Made by a program: the position numbers and the translations under genes
Shown here: positions 1 to 7,864 of the stretch, one piece after another
Numbering within the stretch: the first letter of the stretch is position 1
How the letters are laid out: the number at the start of each line of letters is the position of its first letter
Assembly: GCF_001693275.1 (NCBI RefSeq)
Contig: NZ_CP016477.1
Location: 62,001-126,000 of the forward strand
Length of the DNA: 64,000 nt
Direction: 5' to 3'
DNA from: Picosynechococcus sp. PCC 7117
Lineage (GTDB): Bacteria > Cyanobacteriota > Cyanobacteriia > Cyanobacteriales > MRBY01
The notes under the pieces: model-generated
The model's input: only the letters and a program-made list of their open reading frames with translations
Databases searched by the model: none
What the model was told of the DNA's origin: nothing

Positions 1-552
1 TACACCGTTACGGTTGAGGTTGCGACGAATGCCTTCTTCCCGGATACGTTCAATTTCGCTGTTGAGATATTCGCTGGCGTAGAAAGCCGGTTCAAAGCGG
101 GGGGCAGTGGGCCGAACGCCAAGATAAGCCAACATTGGTGCGTCGTGAACCCAATAGAGCGCACTATCTTCATCGGCATAGTGGGTAACGCCTGCATTCA
201 TTGGCAGGGTAAAGGAGTCGCCTTTTTTCCATTCGAGTACGCCATATTCAGTTTCGGTACGCCCGGCACCGCGCATCACATAAAAAACTTCAGAACTGGA
301 AGCGGCGATCGCCGGAATCTGGTCCCCAGCATTAATCCGAATATAGTTAGCGAGAAGATTCGGAGTCGTGGCGGGGTATTTTGTCCCCAGTTCCACCGCA
401 AGGTCGAGGGGAATGACCCGTGTTTCACCGGATTCATGGAGGCTGGCCGGAAATGCGCGAATGGGTACATCTGCTAAACGCGGATTGGCTGCCTTGTGAT
501 ATTCCCAGCTGAGTGCTGTCTTCTGCCAAGTCTGATTCATGACATTTTCCAT
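1..552 (-). CDS. Cupin-domain protein (3' end outside window)
   Basis: About 184 codons are visible and the reading frame is still open at base 1, so the C-terminus is missing. The middle contains a cupin barrel stretch (around EVFYVMRGAGRTETEYG, then a Gly-Asp-Ser turn and PMNAGVTHY), resembling gentisate 1,2-dioxygenase-type or general cupin proteins. I chose the ATG at 552 because a GGGAG lies seven bases upstream; an in-frame ATG at 540 is the alternative. Substrate and reaction cannot be assigned. It lies downstream of accD on the same strand but is now separated from it by an IS element. The cupin fold is fairly sure; the enzymatic role is unknown. Confidence 0.75.
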   Translation of the reverse strand, partial: MENVMNQTWQKTALSWEYHKAANPRLADVPIRAFPASLHESGETRVIPLDLAVELGTKYPATTPNLLANYIRINAGDQIPAIAASSSEVFYVMRGAGRTETEYGVLEWKKGDSFTLPMNAGVTHYADEDSALYWVHDAPMLAYLGVRPTAPRFEPAFYASEYLNSEIERIREEGIRRNLNRNGV

Positions 553-750
553 ATCCCGACTCCCGCTCAACCTAAATTAATACCTAAAGAAAAATGTCTC
601 TCCGCGACGCCCTATCAAGACATTGTTTGGGTCGATGCAAAGAGATGTTTAATCAAAGTTAACATGAATGCCAGTAATAACAGTACATTTAGCAACAAAA
701 TCCCTAAAGGGTGCCATTGTTTATGCTAATCACGGCAATGTTTTTTACTT
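553..750. other. Spacer between cupin gene and IS
   Basis: About 200 AT-rich bases with no convincing ORF. It should hold the promoter of the minus-strand cupin gene. A small palindrome, CCCTAAAGGG (701-710), is followed on the minus strand by ATTTTGTT and could be the remains of the accD terminator now cut off from accD by the IS. That is inference. Confidence 0.35.
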
Positions 751-758
751 ACTTTGTC
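751..758. repeat. Target-site duplication, left copy
   Basis: ACTTTGTC, identical to 1539-1546. The right copy overlaps the first plus-strand base (1546) of the accD stop codon, which fixes the insertion point just outside accD. Confidence 0.93.
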
Positions 759-821
759 GGTGGTACTAAAAGGGTAATGACGGTTTTGTTAAGGTAGAAC
801 GGAAGTCATTGACTCCGACCC

Positions 822-1121
822 ATGCCTCAATGTCCCAGCTGTCAATCCCAACATACAGTCAAAAATGGGCACATCCACAACGGTAAACAGCGCTTTCTCT
901 GCAAGCAATGCGGTCGTCAATTCGTGGAACATCCCACCAATAAACTCATTGATGCTGAAACCCGCGCTCTGATTGACCGTCTGCTTTTCGAACGTATTTC
1001 GATGGCCGGCATCGCCAGAGCTGTTCAAGTTTCTGAACAATGGCTGCAAAATTACGTCAATATGAAAGCAGCACAAGTACCAAGAAGGGCCAAGGTTGTC
1101 CCCAAAAAAAGGGGTCTTTAA
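822..1121 (+). CDS. IS1-family InsA-like protein (zinc-finger DNA binding)
   Basis: 99 residues. A zinc-finger region lies at the N-terminus (CPSC near residues 4-7, then CKQC near residue 30), followed by a helix-turn-helix-like segment (SMAGIARAVQVSEQWLQNY). In IS1 this protein binds the inverted repeats and represses transposition. The frame runs into a run of seven A (1104-1110), where a -1 shift would fuse it to the next frame; without a shift it ends in TAA at 1119-1121. Made alone, it is expected to act as the repressor form. Confidence 0.85.
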   Translation: MPQCPSCQSQHTVKNGHIHNGKQRFLCKQCGRQFVEHPTNKLIDAETRALIDRLLFERISMAGIARAVQVSEQWLQNYVNMKAAQVPRRAKVVPKKRGL

Positions 1122-1531
1122 AGGTGCAGTGTGACGAACTCTGGTCTTTTGTTGACCACAAAGGCAATAAACAGTGGGTCTGGCTGGCCCTTGACGTTCA
1201 AACCCGGGAAATTATTGGTCTGCACGTTGGTTGCCGTGGTCGAGAGAGTGCAAAAGCACTGTGGGCGTCATTGCCTGGGGTATATCGGCAATGTGGAGTC
1301 TTCTACACGGATGAGTGGGAAGCCTACCGTGGCGTATTCCCTTCAAAGCGTCATCGGGTGGTTAGCAAACAGAGTGGTAAAACCAGTTATATTGAGCGCT
1401 TTAATTGTACTGTGAGGCAAAGGATGTCACGGTTTGTGAGACGCAGTCTAGCCTTCTCCAAGTGTGTATTTAATCACATTGGACTATTGTGGAATTTCAT
1501 CCATCACTACAATTCCTCATTACCCCTTTAG
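822..1531 (+). CDS. IS1-family transposase InsAB', via -1 frameshift
   Basis: The second frame (visible from 1040, ends 1531) carries the DDE transposase domain. Catalytic candidates are the Asp in CDELWSFVD, the Asp in FYTDEWEAY and the Glu in YIERFNCTVRQR. It lies in the -1 frame relative to the zinc-finger frame. The joint coding sequence is expected to slip at the A7 run (1104-1110), giving about 236 residues. Such A-rich -1 slippage is established for IS1. Here the run is bracketed by CCCC and GGGG. No internal stop or deletion is seen, so the element may be active. Confidence 0.85.
1104..1110 (+). other. Slippery A7 frameshift site
   Basis: Seven consecutive A between CCCC (1100-1103) and GGGG (1111-1114). 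A -1 slip here moves the ribosome from the zinc-finger frame into the transposase frame just before the first frame's stop at 1119. The position and frame relation match programmed frameshifting in IS1. Confidence 0.75.
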
Positions 1532-1538
1532 TACTACC

Positions 1539-1546
1539 ACTTTGTC
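1539..1546. repeat. Target-site duplication, right copy
   Basis: ACTTTGTC directly after the right inverted repeat. Its last base is the final G of the accD TAG stop codon read on the minus strand, so duplication of the target preserved the stop. Confidence 0.93.
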
Positions 1547-2505
1547 TACTTGTAAAAGTCGTTGGTCGAAGTAGAGGCAATGGGTTCGTAAACTTTTTCT
1601 TTTTCTACATGGGGAGCCAATTGTAGCTCTGGCAGAATCGGGTGAAAGGGCTGATGGAGGCTAATCATTTGGGCGAGGGTTTTTTTCAATTCAGTGCGGG
1701 GCACAATCGCATCCACAAACCCATGTTGGAGTAAATATTCAGACGTCTGGAAATCGTCAGGAAGTTTTTCGCGCAATGTTTGTTCAATGACGCGGCGTCC
1801 AGCAAAACCGATGGTTGCTTTGGGTTCGGCAAGAATCAAATCTCCCAACATCGCAAAGCTAGCGGTGACGCCCCCGGTGGTGGGATTAGTCAAAACAGGG
1901 ATGTAGAGTAATTTTTTGGTGCGATGGCGTTCGAGGGCACCAGAGATTTTCGCCATCTGCATCAGACTGAGCATGCCCTCTTGCATTCTTGCTCCACCAG
2001 AAGCACAAACAACCACCACGGGTAAACCTTCGGCGGTGCCATGTTCTACGAGGCGACAAATTTTTTCGCCGACAACGGATCCCATACTGCCGCCCATAAA
2101 GCCAAAGTCCATTACAGCGAGGGCCAGAGGCAAGCCGTCAATCAGTCCTGTGCCAGTGATCACGGCATCGGTGAGGCTTGTTTTTTCTTGGTAATCTTTG
2201 AGGCGATCGCTATAGGCTTTTTTGTCGCGGAATTTGAGGGGGTCGGTCGGCGCGACATTCTGACCAATTTCTGTCCAGGTGCCTTCGTCAATCAATTGGC
2301 GTACCCGTTCCCGACTGCCGACCCGGTTATGGAAGCCACACTCTTTACAGACCATTTGATTGTTGCGGAGGTCTTTGGTGTAAGTGAGGGCATCGCAGGA
2401 TTTGCATTTCGTCCAGAGGCCATCGGCAATCTCGCGCTCCTGTTGGGGCTGGAGCTGGGTTTCAGAATTTTGGCGATTTGCGGCAAACCAATCAAAAAGA
2501 GACAT
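1546..2505 (-). CDS. accD: Acetyl-CoA carboxylase carboxyltransferase subunit beta
   Basis: 319 residues, normal length. AccD pairs with AccA to transfer CO2 from carboxybiotin to acetyl-CoA, making malonyl-CoA for fatty acid synthesis in the cytoplasm. The N-terminal zinc ribbon has Cys34, Cys37, Cys53 and Cys56. The crotonase-like carboxyltransferase core follows, with the glycine-rich [17 protein letters not shown] and [11 protein letters not shown] segments. The stop codon TAG (1548-1546) shares its last base with the IS target duplication, so the IS lies seven bases past the gene and has replaced its natural 3' region. The start ATG at 2505 gives the conserved MSLFDWFAA opening. Confidence 0.97.
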   Translation of the reverse strand: MSLFDWFAANRQNSETQLQPQQEREIADGLWTKCKSCDALTYTKDLRNNQMVCKECGFHNRVGSRERVRQLIDEGTWTEIGQNVAPTDPLKFRDKKAYSDRLKDYQEKTSLTDAVITGTGLIDGLPLALAVMDFGFMGGSMGSVVGEKICRLVEHGTAEGLPVVVVCASGGARMQEGMLSLMQMAKISGALERHRTKKLLYIPVLTNPTTGGVTASFAMLGDLILAEPKATIGFAGRRVIEQTLREKLPDDFQTSEYLLQHGFVDAIVPRTELKKTLAQMISLHQPFHPILPELQLAPHVEKEKVYEPIASTSTNDFYK

Positions 2506-2531
2506 AGGCGGTTAGGGCGAAACACAAGGGT

Positions 2532-2741
2532 TTAGGGGTCATCTTCTGGGGGACTGAGCAGGAGTAAGGCGGTCCATTGATCAGGCGATCGCACCTGGAG
2601 GGCAGCTTGGCTTCCTTGCCCAAAATAAATGCCCAGTCCAATATCTAAAACGCGGTTGGGGATACTGTGGGCGGTGAGAATTTCTCCCATCATCTCAGCT
2701 TCCCAACGGGCTTTTGTGGTTTTAATTGTAATCCAAGTCAC
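2532..2741 (-). CDS. Small DUF2007-like conserved protein
   Basis: 69 residues, ending 26 bases upstream of accD on the same strand, so probably cotranscribed with it. The sequence (WITIKTTKARWEAEMMGEILTA, then a VRSPDQWTALLLL segment near the end) resembles the DUF2007/putative signal-transducing small-protein group, which has a characteristic 'inherit-or-move' E-x2-x-A helix and a V-x-x-x-D end. The molecular role is unknown. The family call rests on recognition only; the gene itself is well supported by frame, spacing and codon use. Confidence 0.65.
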   Translation of the reverse strand: MTWITIKTTKARWEAEMMGEILTAHSIPNRVLDIGLGIYFGQGSQAALQVRSPDQWTALLLLSPPEDDP

Positions 2742-2892
2742 AGTTTAGAAAAAGACAAAAGGTAGAGGTGCCCAAAGCACAAGGACAATTCTAAATGGTT
2801 TATTTCAACAAAAACCTCAATTGATCTGGGCAAATGCGGCGGGAACCATCTCCTATAATGATCGGGTTTATCTTGTGTGCGGAGTTAAAAAA

Positions 2893-3291
2893 ATGTCGCC
2901 TTTGCCCCATAAGCAGATCGGTGTCGCCGTTATTCGCGATCGCCAGGGAAAAATTTTAATTGATCGCCGTTTAGACCAAGGGGAAATGGCGGGCCTGTGG
3001 GAGTTTCCTGGGGGGAAGATCGAACCAGGGGAAACAGTAGAAGCCTGTATTGCGCGGGAAATCCAAGAAGAAATTAATCTCCAGGTCGAGGTGGGCGATC
3101 GCCTTATGCTAATTGAATATGATTACCCGAAATTCAAAGTTTCACTCCATGTGCATTGGTGCAGTGTCCTGGCCGGAGAGGCCAAACCCCTTGAATGTGC
3201 AGAGATTTTGTGGGTCAATCCCGGCGAATTGGGGCAATACCAGTTCCCAGAAGCCAATCAAGCGATCATCGAGGCAATTCAGGAAAGCTAA
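2893..3291 (+). CDS. mutT: Nudix hydrolase (MutT-like)
   Basis: 132 residues from the ATG at 2893, which has GGAG eight bases upstream; an upstream in-frame ATG at 2821 lacks such support. The Nudix box spans residues 40-61 (GGKIEPGETVE, then ACIAREIQEEI), with the REXXEE metal-binding glutamates intact. The Gly that normally follows EE-hydrophobic is Asn here. The opening (KQIGVAVIRDRQGKILIDRR) and the LWEFPGGK segment are typical of 8-oxo-dGTP diphosphatases that cleanse the nucleotide pool. The exact substrate cannot be proven from sequence. It stands alone on the plus strand. Confidence 0.88.
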   Translation: MSPLPHKQIGVAVIRDRQGKILIDRRLDQGEMAGLWEFPGGKIEPGETVEACIAREIQEEINLQVEVGDRLMLIEYDYPKFKVSLHVHWCSVLAGEAKPLECAEILWVNPGELGQYQFPEANQAIIEAIQES

Positions 3292-3397
3292 ATGGAACCC
3301 TAAATCTGGGCCAATCGTCTAGGACAGTAGTTTGGGTGTGAGGACAATAGAAGGGCGTCGGGGGATCGTAACTCAGGCCAGATCTCCGGGCGCTTTT

Positions 3398-4117
3398 CTA
3401 TGGCTGGGGCGTGAAATTTTCGAGGGGGGCGATCGCCTCAAAGGCCATGCGGGCGGCAGCTTGTTCAGCGGCTTTTTTAGAACGACCAACCCCTTTACCG
3501 AGCAAGGTGTCCCCCAGCTTCACTTCCGCCAAAAACCGTTCTTCTTCGTGGCGAAATTCTGGATTTTCAGTCACTTGGTAGGTGGGGAGTTTTTGGTATT
3601 CCCCTTGGCTCCAGGTTTGCAGGGCATCTTTATAGTTTTCCCGGGCTGGATCTTGTTTAATCTCAGCGGCTTTGTGGCGGAGATGTTCGTCGAGCCAAGG
3701 ATGCACAAGGCTTAAATCGTTGGTGGTGAGGAATAAAGCCCCCAACATTGCTTCAAAGGCATCGGCCAACAGGGAAATTTCCCCAGCACCGTGGTAATGG
3801 CCGTGGTAGGACAAATATTTTTTGAGATTGTAGCGGTGGGCAAATTCTGCCAGGGTGCGATCGCTCACGAGGATCGACCGGATGGCGGCAAATTCTCCCA
3901 CGGGTTCAGCGGGATATTCGGCGTAGAGCACTTCAGACGCGGCCAGACGCACCACCGCATCGCCGATAAATTCTAACTGTTCATAATTTTTGTCGGGGGA
4001 AATGCTGGGGTGAGTGAGGGCCAGATCCAGTAAATCCCAGCGCATACCATGGTAATCGGGGAGGCCGAGGCGATCGATGAGGCGACGGAGGCTTTTTTGA
4101 CGTTGGGGAGGAACCAT
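3398..4117 (-). CDS. rnc: Ribonuclease III
   Basis: 239 residues, usual bacterial length. Cleaves double-stranded RNA in rRNA precursors and regulatory duplexes. The catalytic domain carries the signature EQLEFIGDAVVRL, with Glu46, Glu49 and Asp53, and a second acidic pair, Asp119 and Glu122, in ADAFEAMLGAL. A double-stranded-RNA-binding domain occupies roughly residues 155-230 (NYKDALQTWSQ to KKAAEQAAARMAFEAI). Many cyanobacteria also carry mini-III forms; the dsRBD makes this the full-length type. The ATG at 4117 is used. The plus-strand ORF opposite it is a shadow. Confidence 0.95.
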   Translation of the reverse strand: MVPPQRQKSLRRLIDRLGLPDYHGMRWDLLDLALTHPSISPDKNYEQLEFIGDAVVRLAASEVLYAEYPAEPVGEFAAIRSILVSDRTLAEFAHRYNLKKYLSYHGHYHGAGEISLLADAFEAMLGALFLTTNDLSLVHPWLDEHLRHKAAEIKQDPARENYKDALQTWSQGEYQKLPTYQVTENPEFRHEEERFLAEVKLGDTLLGKGVGRSKKAAEQAAARMAFEAIAPLENFTPQP

Positions 4118-4212
4118 GGAAATACTAAGATGGCAAAAGCAGGGAACTTTGCTTGGTGATTTTCGTCTACTCTCTACACCATAGCAATTTGAGGCAACAT
4201 CAGCGGAGAATT

Positions 4213-4713
4213 ATGGGCTTTTTTGGGCAACGGATCACACGGCTCACTCAGTTAACCCTAGGCTCTGCCTTGGTCGCGGCGGGCTTATTTCCCAGCTCCG
4301 GGGCGATCGCCAAACCGGATCGCAAACCCGAACCGACAATCGTGCAGCAATCTTCGGGGTCTAGTCAGGGGCTTCCTGGCCGCCAAACGTGGCAAGGCAT
4401 CCTGGCCGATATTCGTAGTCAATATCAAACCATTCCAGACAGCCGCTTTACCCAGTTACAGGGGGATGATTTTTTTCGGAATCAGCTTTTTTCTCTGTTC
4501 TGGGGCCAAACGGGTGATCGCCGCACCATCCAAGAAATCCTTGTCGATCTGCTGCTGAATGGTTCCCGTTCCCAAACTTCCCAAGGCTATTACTTTTACG
4601 ACGTGGATCGCCGCTGTCTCCCTCCGGGCCAACAACAACGCCTCGCCAGCGGGAAACCGATTCCCCCAGGCATCCTACAAAAATGCGGGCGGCCAATTTT
4701 CCGGAATTATTGA
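4213..4713 (+). CDS. Secreted protein of unknown function
   Basis: 166 residues from the ATG at 4213, preceded by GGAGA. Upstream TTG/GTG codons would place charged residues before the signal peptide and are less likely. The N-terminus has a basic start, a hydrophobic stretch and a plausible cleavage after SSGAIA, so export is expected. The mature part has a conserved-looking centre (RSQYQTIPDSRF, DDFFRNQLFSLFWG) and a Cys near each of YDVDRRC and LQKCGRP that could form a disulfide. I recognise no family. It runs directly into the UPF0182 gene (43 bases apart) and may be cotranscribed. Confidence 0.7.
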   Translation: MGFFGQRITRLTQLTLGSALVAAGLFPSSGAIAKPDRKPEPTIVQQSSGSSQGLPGRQTWQGILADIRSQYQTIPDSRFTQLQGDDFFRNQLFSLFWGQTGDRRTIQEILVDLLLNGSRSQTSQGYYFYDVDRRCLPPGQQQRLASGKPIPPGILQKCGRPIFRNY

Positions 4714-4756
4714 TCGAGCGTGATTTTTAGGCCAGCAAGTCGATACAATCGGCACC

Positions 4757-7700
4757 ATGGATAAAAAATGGTCACTAATTATCTATCTATGCTGTGCGAT
4801 CGCCGCCGGCTGGGGTCTATTTGAATTAGTCTCCCGTTTCCTCGTTGAACAATTTTGGTTCGCTGAGCTAGGATATCGTTCTGTCTTTTTGAAGCAGGTT
4901 TCCCTACGCATCGGCCTGTGGAGCCTTGGTTTTTGTGGCTCCTTTGTGTTCCTCTGGATAAATTACCGGGTGGTTGACCGCCAGGAATGGCAAATAATCC
5001 CGGATCAGTCGGGGGGCGATCGCCAAACCAATGTACCCCGCCCTCCGTTGCAATGGTGGCAAAAATTTTTCCTCGAACCCATCCCCTATCACAAGAAAAT
5101 TCCCGAATCACCGGCGATTAATTTTCGGGGGTTACTGCTGTTAATGGCTGGGTTTAGCCTGTTGATTGTCTTGATTTTGTTCCACTACGGCTCGGTGGTC
5201 TGGGAGATGGGACAACGGGACATGAGCCTGCCGCTAATTACCCCTGCTTTACCGGATCCCCTGGCATTCAAATCATTGCGCAGTTTGTGGCAATTTACCC
5301 AACAGCAAATCTGGCGTTTGGGGTTAGCTGCGGTGGTGTTGGGAGGCATCCTTTGGCAACGGTGGTTTTCTTTGCGGGCGATCGCCGTGGTTCTAAGTCT
5401 CTGTTTCGGGACGATCCTGGCGAATAATTGGGTGCGGATATTCCAGGGTTGGTTTGGAGTGCCCTTCAGTCAAATCGATCCGATTTATAACCATGATGCT
5501 GGTTTCTATGTTTTTACCCTGCCCCTGTGGCAAATCCTCGACTTTTGGTTTGAGGGTTTATTTCTCTATGGCTTGGTAAGTGTGACCCTGTACTATCTGC
5601 TGTCTGGCGATAGTTTTTCCCAGGGACAGTTTCCGGGCTTTAGTCCAGCCCAGTTACGGCATCTCAATCTCTTGGCGGGCCTCCTCTTCCTTGCCGTGGC
5701 CGGACGCCATTGGTTAGTACGTTATGAGCTGCTCTACTCCAAGCTTGGGGTGGTTTATGGGGTGAGCTATACCAATCTCAACGTCGATCAACACGTGGAA
5801 ATTCTCCTCACAGTTTTGGCCTTGGCGATCGCCGCTTGGTGTTTAGGGCAATTCTGGCGCTATCCCCACCGCCGCACCGTTTCTATCCGTCGCCAACAGC
5901 CCCAGGTGTTAAAGGGCATTATTTTGTATATCGGCGTTATGGCCATCGGTGCCATTCTCTCTGCCGGGACCCAACGCCTCATCGTGCAACCGAATGAATT
6001 AGCCCGGGAGCGTCCCTATCTGGAATACAGCATCGCCTCCACCCGCAAGGCCTTTGGGCTAGATGCCATCGAGTCACGGGTGTTTAACCCAGAAGGAGAA
6101 CTCACCGCCTCCGACATTGACAGCAATCCCCTAACCATCAACAACATCCGCCTATGGGACAGTCGCCCCATCCTGCAAACTAACCGCCAATTGCAGCAAA
6201 TCCGGCTGTATTATCGCTTTTCGGATGCTGACATTGATCGCTATACCCTACGCCTAAACCCAGACCAAAATCCCAGCCAACAACAGGTGATCATTGCCCC
6301 CAGGGAGCTAGATTATGAAGCGGTGCCAGAACAAGCAAAGACTTGGGTGAACAAGCATCTCATTTATACCCATGGCTATGGCTTTACGGTGAGTCCAGTC
6401 AACCGGGCTGAGGAGACTGGCTTACCCCAATATTATGTACAGGATATTGGGGCTGGGGCGACGGCAGATAATGGCAATTTGACGACCTTAACCCCAGCGG
6501 TACGGGAGGCAATTCCCATTGGTCAACCGCGCATTTACTACGGTGAGCTGACCAATAACTACGTGATGACCGATACCAAGGTGCAGGAGTTGGACTATCC
6601 CAGTGGGGAAGATAACCGCTACAACACCTACGACGGGACGGGGGGCATTGCCTTTGGGAATCCCTTAAAGCGCTTGTTTTTCGCGCAATATCTCCGGGAT
6701 TGGCGGATTTTGTTATCCAATGATCTCACCGGTGATACTCGCTTGTTGATGCGACGCAATATTAATCAACGGGTGCGGGCGATCGCCCCATTTTTGCGGT
6801 TTGACCGTGATCCCTACCTCGTGTCAGCCGACATTGGCGAGACCAATCGCCTCGGCGAAAAAAATTACCTCTATTGGATTTTGGATGCCTACACCACCAG
6901 TGACCATTATCCCTATGCCGATCCGGGGGAACATCCCTTCAACTACATCCGCAACTCCGTTAAGGTGGTGATCAATGCCTACAATGGCACAGTGCGTTTT
7001 TATATCGCCGATGCTGCCGATCCGATGATCCAAACTTGGGCAAGGGCCTTTCCAGAATTGTTTCGTTCCTTTGCCGAATTGCCCGATGGTTTAAAAGAAC
7101 ACCTGCGCTATCCAACTGACTTGTTCAATGTGCAGTCCGAACGCCTCCTGAGCTATCACATGCAGGATCCCCAGGTTTTTTATAACCGCGAAGACCAGTG
7201 GGAAATTCCCCAGGAAGTTTATGGAAATGAACCCCAGGAGATCGCCCCCTACTATCTGATCATGCGGCTACCCACGGCCACTTCAGAGGAATTTATTTTG
7301 CTCCACCCCTATACCCCCACCAGTCGCCCTAATTTAATTGCCTGGTTAGCGGGCCGCGCCGATGGAGAACATTATGGCAAGCTGTTACTTTACCAATTCC
7401 CGAAACAGAAGTTGATTTATGGGCCGGATCAAATTGAAGCCCTCATTAAACAAGACCCGGTTATTTCTCAGCAAATTTCCCTCTGGAATCGAGAAGGTTC
7501 CCGGGCAGTGCAGGGCAAGTTATTGGTAATTCCCATTGAACAGTCGCTCCTCTATGTGGAACCCCTTTACCTAGAGGCCGAAGAAAATAGCGTCCCGACC
7601 TTGGCACGGGTGATCGTGGTTTATAACAACCAAATTGTGATGTCCCGCACCTTGGAAACAGCCCTCAACACGATTTTTCGTCCGGAGCAAGTAACGCCCC

Positions 7701-7759
7701 AGGAGGAGACGATTTTTCGAGATCTAGAAACAGATGTGGTCGTTCCACCACCTGTCTAG
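4757..7759 (+). CDS. UPF0182 (COG1615) large membrane protein
   Basis: 1000 residues, within the family's usual range. The first about 415 residues contain some eight or nine hydrophobic segments, beginning with WSLIIYLCCAIAAGWGLFEL. The rest is a large hydrophilic domain with the conserved family look (YGELTNNYVMTDT, FAQYLRDWRILLS, NAYNGTVRFYIADAADPM, YLIMRLP). The family is widespread in actinobacteria and cyanobacteria and its function is unknown. Start ATG at 4757. The C-terminus ends in VVVPPPV. Confidence 0.9.
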   Translation: MDKKWSLIIYLCCAIAAGWGLFELVSRFLVEQFWFAELGYRSVFLKQVSLRIGLWSLGFCGSFVFLWINYRVVDRQEWQIIPDQSGGDRQTNVPRPPLQWWQKFFLEPIPYHKKIPESPAINFRGLLLLMAGFSLLIVLILFHYGSVVWEMGQRDMSLPLITPALPDPLAFKSLRSLWQFTQQQIWRLGLAAVVLGGILWQRWFSLRAIAVVLSLCFGTILANNWVRIFQGWFGVPFSQIDPIYNHDAGFYVFTLPLWQILDFWFEGLFLYGLVSVTLYYLLSGDSFSQGQFPGFSPAQLRHLNLLAGLLFLAVAGRHWLVRYELLYSKLGVVYGVSYTNLNVDQHVEILLTVLALAIAAWCLGQFWRYPHRRTVSIRRQQPQVLKGIILYIGVMAIGAILSAGTQRLIVQPNELARERPYLEYSIASTRKAFGLDAIESRVFNPEGELTASDIDSNPLTINNIRLWDSRPILQTNRQLQQIRLYYRFSDADIDRYTLRLNPDQNPSQQQVIIAPRELDYEAVPEQAKTWVNKHLIYTHGYGFTVSPVNRAEETGLPQYYVQDIGAGATADNGNLTTLTPAVREAIPIGQPRIYYGELTNNYVMTDTKVQELDYPSGEDNRYNTYDGTGGIAFGNPLKRLFFAQYLRDWRILLSNDLTGDTRLLMRRNINQRVRAIAPFLRFDRDPYLVSADIGETNRLGEKNYLYWILDAYTTSDHYPYADPGEHPFNYIRNSVKVVINAYNGTVRFYIADAADPMIQTWARAFPELFRSFAELPDGLKEHLRYPTDLFNVQSERLLSYHMQDPQVFYNREDQWEIPQEVYGNEPQEIAPYYLIMRLPTATSEEFILLHPYTPTSRPNLIAWLAGRADGEHYGKLLLYQFPKQKLIYGPDQIEALIKQDPVISQQISLWNREGSRAVQGKLLVIPIEQSLLYVEPLYLEAEENSVPTLARVIVVYNNQIVMSRTLETALNTIFRPEQVTPQEETIFRDLETDVVVPPPV

Positions 7760-7864
7760 GGAAATTGCCCTTCAGCGTAAATATCACAATTTATGAGCGA
7801 TCGCCTTTTGCGGCGTTGACCTGAACCATCATGAAGGGATTAGTGATGGATTTGGTAATAACCC

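Larger units (their letters stand above)
759..1538 (+). mobile_element. IS1-family insertion sequence, 780 bp, apparently intact
   Basis: Terminal inverted repeats of 22 bp lie at 759-780 and 1517-1538 and match at 20 of 22 positions. An identical 8-bp direct repeat, ACTTTGTC, flanks the element at 751-758 and 1539-1546 and is the target duplication. Inside are two overlapping frames like insA/insB of IS1. Length, short TIRs, 8-bp duplication and -1 frameshift arrangement all fit the IS1 family. The perfect duplication and intact frames suggest a recent insertion. Confidence 0.95.

Noticed and set aside
3332-3715. 127-codon open frame on the plus strand opposite rnc
   Set aside because: Wholly antisense to ribonuclease III; no ribosome-binding site and no family resemblance.
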